Positions 8,289 to 15,838 of a DNA stretch of 64,000 bases are shown here, one piece after another. The stretch spans positions 434,001 to 498,000 of the forward strand of contig CAVSCD010000004.1 in NCBI GenBank assembly GCA_963726335.1, written 5' to 3'. The notes beneath the pieces are model-generated. The model did not search any database, was not told where the DNA came from, and saw only the letters and a program-made list of their open reading frames with translations. The stretch comes from CAVSCD01 sp963726335. GTDB taxonomy: Bacteria; Acidobacteriota; Aminicenantia; Aminicenantales; UBA8522. The first letter of the stretch is position 1. Every line of letters begins with the position of its first letter. Both the position numbers and the translations under genes were made by a program.

Positions 8289-10037
8289 ATGAACGTTCTC
8301 GTGATCTTGGGCGTCGCCGGGGTCGCGTTCGCCCTGGCCAGCAGATTCTACTCCCGCTATATCGCCCGCATTCTCGGTGAAGACCCGGCCCGTCCCACTC
8401 CGGCCATCACCTGCTGCGATGGCCGCGATTACGTCCCCACCAAGCCCTACGTCGTTTTCGCCCATCATTTCTCCGCCATCGCCGGCGCCGGCCCGATCCT
8501 GGGCCCCACCATGGCCATCCTTTACGGGTTTGTCCCCGCCTGGCTCTGGGTGGTATTTGGGGGCATCTTCATCGGCGCCGTCCACGATTACACCACGCTC
8601 TTCATCAGCATGCGCGAGGGCGGAAAATCGATGGCCGAGGTGGCCCGCAAGACCCTCGGTCCGGCGGGCTTCAACCTGTTCATAGGGTTCACGATCGTCA
8701 TGATCGTCCTCGTCACCTCGTCCTTCCTGAGCGCCACCTCGATCTCGCTGACCTCGCTCTGGCCGCTGGCCAAGCTCGGGATCGTCGAGGGCAAGACGTT
8801 CCTCAAGACGGTCGTCCGGGACGGAGTGGCGATGGGCCGGATCGGCGGCATCGCCTCGATGTCGGTGATCGTCATCACCCTCAGCTCGCCGTTCCTCGGC
8901 TGGCTGATCACGAAGAAAAAGATCAAAACCCTCCCGGCTTATCTCATCGCCTCGGTCATCTGCGTCGGTTCGGTCCTGCTGGGGATCGCCCATCCGGTCA
9001 TGCTGACGCCGACGGTCTGGATGGTGATCATCTCGATCTATGTCCTGATCGCCGCCGGCGTGCCCGTCTGGCTCATCCTGCAGCCCCGGGATTTCATCAA
9101 CGTCCAGATCCTCTACGGCGGCATGATCCTGATGATCATCTCGCTGTTTTCGACCGGGTTCGGGGGCCTCTCGGTCTCCATGCCCAGTTTCAACCTGTCG
9201 GAAGGCGTGCAAAACCTGGGGTTCATCTGGCCGATGATGTTCTGCACGATCGCCTGCGGCGCCATCTCCGGGTTTCACGCGCTTGTCGCGGGCGGGACGA
9301 CGGGAAAACAGCTCTCGACCGAGCCGGACGCCCGCCGGGTGGGGTTCAACGCCATGCTGCTCGAGTCGCTCCTCGCGGTCTGCGTGCTCCTCGCCCTGGG
9401 CTCGGTGATGAGCTTCACCGACTACAAGTCGGTCGTCTGGCCCCTGGACCCGGCCGTCAAATCGAATCCCATACTCGGGTTTTCTCTCGCCGCCGGCCAG
9501 CTCTTCCACCGCGGCCTGGGCGTCCCCGTGGCGCTCGGGGCCGTGTTCGGCATACTTCTCGTCGAGGGATTCGTGGTCACCACGCTCGACGCGGCCGTGC
9601 GGCTGAACCGCTACCTTTTCGAAGAGCTCTGGGCGATCCTGTTCAAGAATCCGCCGCGCTTCCTCAAACACTACTGGTTCAATTCGGCGCTCTCGGTCGT
9701 CCTCATGTGGTCGCTGGCGTATTCCAACGCCTTCAACGTCCTCTGGCCGATCTTCGGGACCGCCAACCAGATGCTGGCGGCCCTGGCCTTGCTCACGGTC
9801 TCGGCCTGGCTCCTGCTCCGAAAAAGGAGAGCGGCGTTCACCTTGGTCCCCGCCGTCTTCATGTTCCTGACGACGGTCGCCTCGCTCGTCATCCTGCTCG
9901 TGAACTACGTCCGGAAAGGCAATTACCTGCTCATCGCCGCCGACCTCGTGCTCATGGCGCTCTCGGGCGGAGTGGTTTGGCTCGTCGGCAAGCGATTCCG
10001 CGGTCTCAGGCGTCAGCCCGCCGCGGACACGGCTTGA
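8289..10037 (+). CDS. cstA: Carbon starvation protein A family transporter
   Basis: A 582-residue multi-pass inner-membrane protein of the CstA family, which takes up peptides and, in some members, pyruvate. Family marks near the N-terminus are DGRDYVPTKPYVVFAHHFSAI and IAGAGPILGP, followed by many hydrophobic helices and a late FGTANQMLAALALL segment typical of CstA. It is somewhat shorter than the approximately 700-residue E. coli protein, which fits the short-form subgroup. The start ATG 8289 has a clear GGAGGAG ribosome site. A 99-codon membrane-protein gene follows 26 nt later, then an SSS symporter, suggesting a transport operon. The substrate is inferred from the family; nearby peptidase genes make peptides plausible. 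Confidence 0.9.
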   Translation: MNVLVILGVAGVAFALASRFYSRYIARILGEDPARPTPAITCCDGRDYVPTKPYVVFAHHFSAIAGAGPILGPTMAILYGFVPAWLWVVFGGIFIGAVHDYTTLFISMREGGKSMAEVARKTLGPAGFNLFIGFTIVMIVLVTSSFLSATSISLTSLWPLAKLGIVEGKTFLKTVVRDGVAMGRIGGIASMSVIVITLSSPFLGWLITKKKIKTLPAYLIASVICVGSVLLGIAHPVMLTPTVWMVIISIYVLIAAGVPVWLILQPRDFINVQILYGGMILMIISLFSTGFGGLSVSMPSFNLSEGVQNLGFIWPMMFCTIACGAISGFHALVAGGTTGKQLSTEPDARRVGFNAMLLESLLAVCVLLALGSVMSFTDYKSVVWPLDPAVKSNPILGFSLAAGQLFHRGLGVPVALGAVFGILLVEGFVVTTLDAAVRLNRYLFEELWAILFKNPPRFLKHYWFNSALSVVLMWSLAYSNAFNVLWPIFGTANQMLAALALLTVSAWLLLRKRRAAFTLVPAVFMFLTTVASLVILLVNYVRKGNYLLIAADLVLMALSGGVVWLVGKRFRGLRRQPAADTA

Positions 10038-10063
10038 TCCCGATCCCGCGCATGGGGAGAGAG

Positions 10064-10363
10064 ATGTCTGATAAACCACACGAGACCGTCAGGCTCTCGA
10101 CAGCGGACATCGTTATCGAGGCCCTCAAGATCATCCGGAGCGAGATCCTGGCCTATGCCGTCATCGTGGCCGTCCTCCTGATCGGGACCGCGTCGCTCGG
10201 GCTCGAGGTTCTGCGCGAGCTCAAGTGGCCTCTGATCATCGTCTTCACCGTCGCCCTGGTCGCCTATTTCTTCGCCCGGGCCATCCCCGGGGCGAAAACG
10301 GCGCTCCGGCTCGGGCCTGCCGCCCGGCACCGGCCCGGCGCCGAACCCGACGACAGGAGATAG
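10064..10363 (+). CDS. Small two-helix membrane protein between cstA and the SSS symporter
   Basis: A 99-residue protein with two hydrophobic helices (AYAVIVAVLLIGTASLG and KWPLIIVFTVALVAYFFA) separated by a short charged loop and ending in a basic, proline-rich tail. The start at 10064 is chosen because GGGGAGAGAG precedes it directly. It has no family I recognise. It lies 26 nt after cstA and 2 nt before the symporter gene, so it is almost certainly cotranscribed. It may be a subunit or stabiliser of one of these transporters. It is not the YbdD-type CstA partner, which is soluble and smaller. Confidence 0.7.
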   Translation: MSDKPHETVRLSTADIVIEALKIIRSEILAYAVIVAVLLIGTASLGLEVLRELKWPLIIVFTVALVAYFFARAIPGAKTALRLGPAARHRPGAEPDDRR

Positions 10364-10365
10364 AT

Positions 10366-11988
10366 ATGCCTCCCATCATCAGCCTGCAATTCATCGATTA
10401 CGCGATCATCGCCGGCTACATCCTGGTCATGGTCTTTGTCGGCTACTCCTTGAGGAGGTACATGCGGACGGGCGAGGATTTCTTCCTCGCCGGCCGTTCG
10501 CTTCCCGGCTGGATCACGGGGCTGGCTTTCCTCTCCGCCAACCTGGGCGCGCTCGAGGTCATCGGAATGGTGGCCAATTCCGCCAAGTACGGCATCGTGA
10601 CGGTCCATTTTTACTGGATCGGAGCCATCCCGGCCATGGTCTTCCTGGGGATCTTCATGATGCCGTTCTATTACGGCAGCAACGTCAAGACCGTTCCCGA
10701 ATACCTCAAGCTGCGCTACAACGAGGCGACCCGCGGCCTGAACGCGATTTCGTTCGCCGTGATGACCGTCCTGATGAGCGGCGTGAGCCTGTACGCCATG
10801 GCGCTGCTGTTCGAGCACATGCTCGGCTGGTCGCTGACGGCGAGCATCCTGTTCGCGGCCGTGGTGGTGCTCCTCTATGTCTTCTGGGGAGGGCTGTCGT
10901 CCTCCATCTATAATGAGGTCATCCAATTCTTCCTCATCTGGCTGGGCCTCCTGCCCGTGGTTTTCCTGGGCCTGAAGAGCGCGGGCGGGTTTTCCGGCCT
11001 GACCCAGAAGCTCCCGGAAGCCTTCTTCCACGCCTGGAAGAACCTGGGAAGTTCCGCCGAGAGCCCGCTGGGGGCGAACTGGATGGGCGTCGTCCTCGGC
11101 CTCGGCTTCGTCCTGTCGTTCGGGTATTGGACGACGGACTTCCTGGTCGTCCAGAGAGCGCTGGCCTCGAAGAACCTGACGGCCGCCCGCGCCACGCCGA
11201 TCCTGGCCTCGTTTCCCAAGCTGCTCATCCCGATCCTGGTCGTGATCCCCGGACTGGTGGCCGTGGCGGTCCTGCCGGAGTTCGCCAAGACCGCGCCGCC
11301 CGGCGCCGAATACAACTCGGCCCTGATCCTGATGATGTCGCGCCTTTTGCCGAACGGCCTCCTCGGCCTGGCCATCACGGCCCTCCTGGCCAGCTTTATG
11401 TCCGGCATGGCGGGGAACGTCACGGCCTTCAACACGGTCTGGACCTACGACATCTACGCGGCCTACATCAAAAAAGGGCAGAAAGACGAGCACTACCTCC
11501 GGGTGGGGAAGATCACGACCGTCGCCGGCGTCCTGATCAGCATCGGCACGGCCTACATCGTCAGGCAGTTCCCCAACCTGATGGATTTCGTGCAGCTCAT
11601 CTTCTCGTTTTTCAACGCGCCGCTTTTCGCCACCTTCCTCCTGGGCATGTTCTGGCGTGGAGCGACGCCCTGGGGCGGGTTCGTCGGGCTCCTGAGCGGC
11701 ATCGCCGCCGCGGCGGGCCACTACGTCCTTTATAAGACGGGCGTCCTCCATTATGCCTCCGATATGGGCGCCAACTTCTATCAGGCCTGGTGGGCCTGGC
11801 TGACGGATTTTGTCGTGACCATCGCCGTCAGCCTGTTCACGGCGAGAAAGGATCCCAAGAGCCTGGCCGGCCTCGTCTACGGCCTGACCCCTCTCACCAA
11901 GGAGACCGCCAAGGTCTGGCTGCGGCCCGAGGTCTGGGGATCGCTGGCGCTCGTCGTGATGGTGATCCTGAACATCATCTTCTGGTGA
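10366..11988 (+). CDS. Sodium:solute symporter (SSS family)
   Basis: A 540-residue sodium-coupled symporter. The N-terminus YAIIAGYILVMVFVGY leads into GEDFFLAGRSLPGWITG, the diagnostic SSS segment after the first helix, and about 13-14 hydrophobic helices follow. The segment FMSGMAGNVTAFNTVWTYDI matches the core region of sugar-type SSS carriers. Start ATG 10366 follows AGGAGA with suitable spacing; upstream in-frame starts would overlap the previous gene. An 82-residue membrane protein follows 34 nt later. The substrate cannot be told from sequence; sugars or polyols are the common ones for this subgroup. Confidence 0.88.
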   Translation: MPPIISLQFIDYAIIAGYILVMVFVGYSLRRYMRTGEDFFLAGRSLPGWITGLAFLSANLGALEVIGMVANSAKYGIVTVHFYWIGAIPAMVFLGIFMMPFYYGSNVKTVPEYLKLRYNEATRGLNAISFAVMTVLMSGVSLYAMALLFEHMLGWSLTASILFAAVVVLLYVFWGGLSSSIYNEVIQFFLIWLGLLPVVFLGLKSAGGFSGLTQKLPEAFFHAWKNLGSSAESPLGANWMGVVLGLGFVLSFGYWTTDFLVVQRALASKNLTAARATPILASFPKLLIPILVVIPGLVAVAVLPEFAKTAPPGAEYNSALILMMSRLLPNGLLGLAITALLASFMSGMAGNVTAFNTVWTYDIYAAYIKKGQKDEHYLRVGKITTVAGVLISIGTAYIVRQFPNLMDFVQLIFSFFNAPLFATFLLGMFWRGATPWGGFVGLLSGIAAAAGHYVLYKTGVLHYASDMGANFYQAWWAWLTDFVVTIAVSLFTARKDPKSLAGLVYGLTPLTKETAKVWLRPEVWGSLALVVMVILNIIFW

Positions 11989-12022
11989 GGCCCGGACGCC
12001 TGATCGGGAGCGGAGAACGAAA

Positions 12023-12271
12023 ATGACAGATGAAAAAACGGCACCGAAAAAGGGGCATTTCCTGGACCTCAAGATCCCCCTCGGGGGACTGCTCAGCTTC
12101 TACGGCGCGGCGCTTGTCCTTTACGGACTGCTTTCCGGAAAAGATGTCTATGCCCGGTCGATGGGCATCAATGTCAACCTGATCTGGGGAGTGGTCATAC
12201 TGGCCGTCGGGGCGGCCCTGCTTCTCGCGGTCCGGCTGAAGCGTCCGTCACGGGACGGCGGGAAAAGCTGA
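12023..12271 (+). CDS. Small two-helix membrane protein after the SSS symporter
   Basis: An 82-residue protein with a charged cytoplasmic N-terminus, two hydrophobic segments (LGGLLSFYGAALVLYGLL and NLIWGVVILAVGAALLLAV) and a basic C-terminal tail. The start has GGAGCGGAGA upstream. It is probably cotranscribed with the symporter 34 nt upstream. Small accessory membrane proteins occur beside some SSS carriers, so a subunit role is plausible, but no family is recognised. A convergent hairpin overlaps its last codons. Confidence 0.7.
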   Translation: MTDEKTAPKKGHFLDLKIPLGGLLSFYGAALVLYGLLSGKDVYARSMGINVNLIWGVVILAVGAALLLAVRLKRPSRDGGKS

Positions 12272-12277
12272 CGGACG
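12242..12277. terminator. Convergent stem-loop between the small membrane gene and the APC permease
   Basis: CGTCCGTCA (12242-12250) and TGACGGACG (12269-12277) form a perfect 9-bp stem across the stop codon of the plus-strand gene and just short of the minus-strand stop at 12284. Only 12 nt separate the two convergent genes, so it probably serves both directions. The T tracts are weak. Confidence 0.5.
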
Positions 12278-12283
12278 GTCCGG

Positions 12284-13690
12284 CTATTTTTCGGGCTGGC
12301 GGGCCAGCGCGCTTTTCCTTATTCCGTAGGCGAAATAGAGCACCAGGCCGAGCGCCAGCCAGACGAGAAACCTCATCCAGGTGACGAAAGGCAGGCTCTT
12401 CATCAGGTAGCCGCAGAGCAGGATCCCCAGCGCGGGAAGGACGGGCGTCCAGGGAGCCTTGAACGGCCGCGCGACCTCGGGCCGCACGTGCCTGAGGACG
12501 ATCACCCCGGCGCAAACGATGATGTAAGCGAACAGCGTGCCGATCGAACACAGCTCGGAGGAAACGTCGATGGGCGTGAGCGCCGCGCCGACGGCCACGA
12601 TGCCCCCCGTCAGCCAGGTCGTGACGTGGGGGGTCTTGAACCGCGGGTGGACGCGGGCCAGGGCGGGGAGGAGGCCGTCCCGGGACATGGCGAACAGGAT
12701 CCGGGGCTGCCCCATGATGAGGACGAGGAGGACGCTCGTGATGCCGGCGATGGCGCCGACGCTGATGATGGCCGACGCCCAGGGCATCTGGAGCGTGTTC
12801 AGGACCTTGGCGATCGGGTCGGCGACCCCGAGCTCGGTGTAGGGGACGACGCCGGTCATGATGGCGGCGACCAGGATATAGAGGACGGTCGCCACGCCCA
12901 GCGAAGCCATGATGCCGATCGGCAGGTCGCGCTGGGGGTTCTTGGCCTCTTCGGCCGTCGTCGAGACGGCGTCGAACCCGACGTAGGCCAGGAAGACGAT
13001 GGCCGCGGCCGTCATCACCCCGTCGAACCCGAACGGCATGAACGGCTGCCAGTTGGCCTTGTTCACGTGACGAACGGTGATCAGGATGAAGAAGAGGATG
13101 ACCGAAACCTTGACGATGACGATCGTCAGGTTGACCCGCGAGCTCTCCTTGATCCCCCTCACCAGCAGCCAGGTGATGAACACCACGATGACGACCGCGG
13201 GCAGGTTGAAGATGCCGGGGTCCTTGTCCCAGGGCGAGGCGGCCAGGCTCTGGGGAAGGGAGACGCCGACGGCGCTCCGGAGCAGGTTCACGAAATACGC
13301 CGACCAGCCCGTCGACACCAGGATCGCCGCCACCATGTACTCGAGGATCAGGTCCCAACCGATGATCCAGCCGAAGATCTCTCCCAGGGTGGCATATCCA
13401 TAAGTGTACGCGCTCCCGGACACCGGGATCATGGCCGCGAGCTCGGCGTAGCAGAGGGCGCTGCAGGCGCAGGCGATCGAGGCGATGGCAAACGACAGGA
13501 TGATGCCCGGGCCGGCGTTCCGGGCGGCCTGGACCCCGGGAAGGACGAAGATGCCGACGCCGATGATGCAGCCGATGCCGATCGCCGACAGGTCCCAGGC
13601 CGTCAGGGCCTTGCGGAGCCGGTGGCCCTCCTGCTGGGTATCGGCCATCAGCCGGCCCAGCGGTTTTGTTCTCAGAAGATTGTGTCGCAT
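12284..13690 (-). CDS. APC-superfamily amino-acid permease
   Basis: A 468-residue, about 12-helix permease. The N-terminal core IGIGCIIGVGIFVLPG is the APC substrate-binding loop of helix 1, followed by CYAELAAMIPVSGSAYTYGY, typical of the cationic/neutral amino-acid transporter branch. Later GFDAVSTTAEEAKNPQRDLP is the conserved helix 6-7 region. It imports amino acids across the inner membrane by proton coupling or exchange. The start at 13690 is only about 9 nt after a consensus -10 box and has no ribosome site, so the message should be leaderless; the alternative ATG 42 nt inside also lacks a ribosome site. It is convergent with the SSS cluster. Confidence 0.9.
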   Translation of the reverse strand: MRHNLLRTKPLGRLMADTQQEGHRLRKALTAWDLSAIGIGCIIGVGIFVLPGVQAARNAGPGIILSFAIASIACACSALCYAELAAMIPVSGSAYTYGYATLGEIFGWIIGWDLILEYMVAAILVSTGWSAYFVNLLRSAVGVSLPQSLAASPWDKDPGIFNLPAVVIVVFITWLLVRGIKESSRVNLTIVIVKVSVILFFILITVRHVNKANWQPFMPFGFDGVMTAAAIVFLAYVGFDAVSTTAEEAKNPQRDLPIGIMASLGVATVLYILVAAIMTGVVPYTELGVADPIAKVLNTLQMPWASAIISVGAIAGITSVLLVLIMGQPRILFAMSRDGLLPALARVHPRFKTPHVTTWLTGGIVAVGAALTPIDVSSELCSIGTLFAYIIVCAGVIVLRHVRPEVARPFKAPWTPVLPALGILLCGYLMKSLPFVTWMRFLVWLALGLVLYFAYGIRKSALARQPEK

Positions 13691-13699
13691 CGGACGTCG

Positions 13700-13728
13700 A
13701 TATTATCCGCCACCAGCGGGCATGTCAA
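13700..13728 (-). promoter_or_regulatory. Consensus promoter giving a near-leaderless APC permease mRNA
   Basis: On the minus strand TTGACA (13728-13723) and TAATAT (13705-13700) are spaced 17 nt apart. Initiation about 7 nt after the -10 box falls at roughly 13693, only about 2-3 nt before the ATG. Confidence 0.75.
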
Positions 13729-13741
13729 GAATTTCGGGGAT

Positions 13742-13770
13742 TTGAAAATTGCCCGGGTTTCCGTTATATT
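13742..13770 (+). promoter_or_regulatory. Promoter of the tRNA-Arg gene
   Basis: TTGAAA (13742-13747) and TATATT (13765-13770) with 17-nt spacing lie 21 nt upstream of the tRNA. The promoter is divergent from the APC permease promoter; the two -35 boxes are 13 nt apart. Confidence 0.65.
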
Positions 13771-13791
13771 CTAGTCCGCATTCAATATTGT

Positions 13792-13865
13792 GCGCCCGTA
13801 GCTCAGCTGGATAGAGCGACTGACTACGAATCAGTAGGCCGGGTGTTCGAATCACCCCGGGCGCA
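13792..13865 (+). tRNA. tRNA-Arg (anticodon ACG)
   Basis: A complete 74-nt cloverleaf. The acceptor stem pairs GCGCCCG with CGGGCGC and is followed by discriminator A. The D arm is GCTC-AGCTGGATA-GAGC, and the anticodon arm ACTGA-CTACGAA-TCAGT gives anticodon ACG. A 5-nt variable loop and the T arm GGGTG-TTCGAAT-CACCC follow. Position 34 is A, normally edited to inosine by TadA so that CGU, CGC and CGA are read. CCA is not encoded. No integrase or att-like duplication is next to it. Confidence 0.97.
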
Positions 13866-13943
13866 CGTCCAATACCCCAGCCTGATCCCTGATCCTGCCG
13901 TTTTGGCGATGGGCATGTTCGTTGAAAGGGGCGGGGTTAGGCG

Positions 13944-13968
13944 AAAAAGACCGCCGGCCGGGCCGGTC
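13944..13968 (-). terminator. Intrinsic terminator of the 13967-14266 gene
   Basis: On the minus strand GACCG (13968-13964) pairs with CGGTC (13953-13949) around a GC-rich loop and is followed directly by five T residues (13948-13944). It overlaps the gene's stop codon. Confidence 0.55.
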
Positions 13969-14266
13969 AGTCGATTTGATTGACCTTGCAGAAGTTCTCG
14001 ATCTTGGCCAGAAGCACGCGGGCACGCTCCTTGGCCTTGGGCTCCTGGATCGACTCGAAGAGATCCCCGGCCAACTGCCTCAGTTCCTTGACCTTGCGTT
14101 CGGCTAAATCGGGGTCCGCGATCACGGTCAGACCCGGCTCACCGGCCTGCCGGATGGAAGTGATATAGCGGTCGGCGGCATGGTTGAACGTTTTTTCCAG
14201 GGTCCGCACCTCGGCCAGCTCGCCGGTCAGCGGCTTCAGGGTTGTTGAATAAATAAAGTAGCCCAC
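13967..14266 (-). CDS. Small membrane-anchored helical protein, N-terminus probably frameshifted
   Basis: The open frame encodes 99 residues from GTG 14266: a hydrophobic start, then a charged, probably coiled, helical domain (AERKVKELRQLAGDLFESIQ). The frame stays open 5' to a TGA just upstream, reading IWILILGAVGYFIYSTTL, which makes a proper signal anchor. Just beyond that is GTG 14303-14301 with GAGGCGAGG upstream, but in another frame. Removing one base of the GG at 14295-14296 joins them as a gene starting M-K-S-S-I-W. I therefore think the true gene spans 13967-14303 and carries a one-base indel, real or from assembly. No family recognised. Confidence 0.55.
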   Translation of the reverse strand: MGYFIYSTTLKPLTGELAEVRTLEKTFNHAADRYITSIRQAGEPGLTVIADPDLAERKVKELRQLAGDLFESIQEPKAKERARVLLAKIENFCKVNQID

Positions 14267-14358
14267 CGCCCCCAGAATGAGGATCCAGATCGACGGACTT
14301 CACGAGCCTCGCCTCATATAAGTTTTGTCGCCGCGGACGTCCATTTGCGGAATCTTCT

Positions 14359-14550
14359 TAGCCTGACTTATTCATAAAAAGCGCCTCGTCTTTTTTCCAT
14401 CTCTTTTTATACGGCGTTTTTTACCCTTCGGGCGAGCCGATTCGGTTCCATCGGCTTCGTTCTCGGAGTTCGCTGTACCAAAGAGTACAGCTTCACCCCT
14501 CGGGCCTCGCATCTGGGGACCGCCTCGATTCGTTGAAGTAATTCAGGCTA
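14359..14550. mobile_element. MITE-like inverted-repeat element, family 1 copy A (overlaps the glgC stop)
   Basis: A 192-nt element bounded by TA. The left end is TAGCCTGACTTATTCA and the right end, read inward on the other strand, is TAGCCTGAATTACTTCA. A second copy at 28325-28514 is nearly identical throughout. It has no coding potential. Its right-end TAG, read on the minus strand, is the glgC stop codon (14550-14548). Removing the element together with one TA would leave TAA, so glgC would still stop. Terminal repeats and a TA duplication fit IS630/Tc1-mariner-type MITEs; a role as terminator is an alternative. Confidence 0.75.
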
Positions 14551-15825
14551 GATAACAGTCCCCGGCGGGATGACGCCGTGCTTGGGCACGACGATGATGC
14601 CGTCGCGAATGACATAATCCTCCGTCTCCGCTTCGGCGGCGCCCGCCGCGTTGACCAGCTTGGCGCCGTCGCCGATGCGGGCGTTCTTGTCGATGATGGC
14701 GCCCCGGATCACGCAGTCCCGGCCGATGCCGATGTCGGGGCGGCCGAGCGCGGCGTTCCGCTCGATCGCCTCCCGCGATTCGAAGGTATCGGCGCCCATG
14801 ACGAACGTCCGCTCGACCTGGCTGTTATCGCCGATCCGCGACCGGATGCCGATAATCGACCGGCTGATCCGGGAGCGGTTGATGATGCTGCCCTCGCAGA
14901 GGATCGAGTGGTCGACCTCGGAGGCCAGGATCTTCGACCCGGGGAGGAACCTGGCGTGGGTGAAGATCGGCTTGTCCTCGTCGTAGAAATTGAACTTGGG
15001 CAGCGGCTCGGTCAGGTCCAGGTTGGCCTCGTAGAAGCTCCGGATCGTCCCGATGTCCCGCCAGTAATCGTCGAACGGATACCCGTAGGCGCGGTGCTCG
15101 CTGATAGCCCGGGGGATGAGCTCGCGGCCGAAGTCCTTGGCCTCGGTCCGGTTCAGCAGCTCCCGGAGCACCTGGCCGTTGAAGAGGTAGACCCCCATGG
15201 AGGCCAAGTGGGTCCGGCCCGCCGGCGACAGGCCGTGGCTCTCCAGAACGTCCGGCTCGACCTGCATGGCGTCGACCTCGGCCGGGCTCTTCGGCTTTTC
15301 GAAGAAGGCGGTGATGCGGCCGTTCCGGGCCAGCTTCATCACGCCGAATTCCCCAGCCTCGTGGCCCGCGATCGGGCTCACCGAGATGCTGATCTCGGCC
15401 CGCCGCCGGCGGTGGAACTCGATGAACCGGCCGTAATCCATCCGGTAGAGATGGTCGCCCGAGAGGATCAGCACGAGGTTGCCGTGCTCCTCGAGGAAGG
15501 GCAGGTTCTGCCGGACGGCGTCGGCGGTTCCCTGGTACCAGGTGCGGTTTTCGAGAGTCTGCTGGGCCGAAAGGACGGTCAGAAAGCCCTTGCTGAACTG
15601 GTCGAAGCGGTACGTCAGGAAGATATGGCGGTGCAGCGATTCGGTGGCGAACTGGGTCAGGATGAAGATCTTCCGGAGCCCCGAGTGGAGGCAGTTGCTG
15701 ATGGAGATGTCGACCAGCCGGAAGCGGCCGGCGATGGGGACGGCCGGCTTGCTCCGGATCTTGGTCAGGGGATAAAGGCGGCTGCCCTGGCCGCCGGCGA
15801 GGATGATGGTCACGATGTCGCCCAT
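14548..15825 (-). CDS. glgC: Glucose-1-phosphate adenylyltransferase (ADP-glucose pyrophosphorylase)
   Basis: A 425-residue cytoplasmic enzyme that makes ADP-glucose from ATP and glucose-1-phosphate for glycogen synthesis. The N-terminal nucleotidyltransferase motif is ILAGGQGSRLYPLTKIRSKP, with a following AVPIAGRFRLVDISISNCLHSG region. Later features are SGDHLYRMDY (metal/ADP-glucose site) and the FFEKPKSP sugar-phosphate lysine segment. The C-terminal part forms a left-handed helix of hexapeptides ending in GVIPPGTVI. The length is normal. The ATG follows GAGGAGGAG that overlaps the stop region of the NIF3-like gene 13 nt upstream, implying cotranscription. The stop codon is supplied by a mobile element end. 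Confidence 0.96.
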   Translation of the reverse strand: MGDIVTIILAGGQGSRLYPLTKIRSKPAVPIAGRFRLVDISISNCLHSGLRKIFILTQFATESLHRHIFLTYRFDQFSKGFLTVLSAQQTLENRTWYQGTADAVRQNLPFLEEHGNLVLILSGDHLYRMDYGRFIEFHRRRRAEISISVSPIAGHEAGEFGVMKLARNGRITAFFEKPKSPAEVDAMQVEPDVLESHGLSPAGRTHLASMGVYLFNGQVLRELLNRTEAKDFGRELIPRAISEHRAYGYPFDDYWRDIGTIRSFYEANLDLTEPLPKFNFYDEDKPIFTHARFLPGSKILASEVDHSILCEGSIINRSRISRSIIGIRSRIGDNSQVERTFVMGADTFESREAIERNAALGRPDIGIGRDCVIRGAIIDKNARIGDGAKLVNAAGAAEAETEDYVIRDGIIVVPKHGVIPPGTVI

Positions 15826-15838
15826 GCCGGTCTCCTCC

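Noticed and set aside
8142..10079. 645-codon open frame opposite cstA
   Set aside because: Charged low-complexity translation, and it overlaps a clear CstA transporter.
13792..13865. Integration site at the tRNA-Arg
   Set aside because: No integrase gene and no duplicated tRNA 3' end were seen nearby.
14359..14550. CRISPR array or phage remnant
   Set aside because: The repeats are few, long, dispersed and bounded by TA inverted ends; there are no regular spacers and no cas or phage genes.
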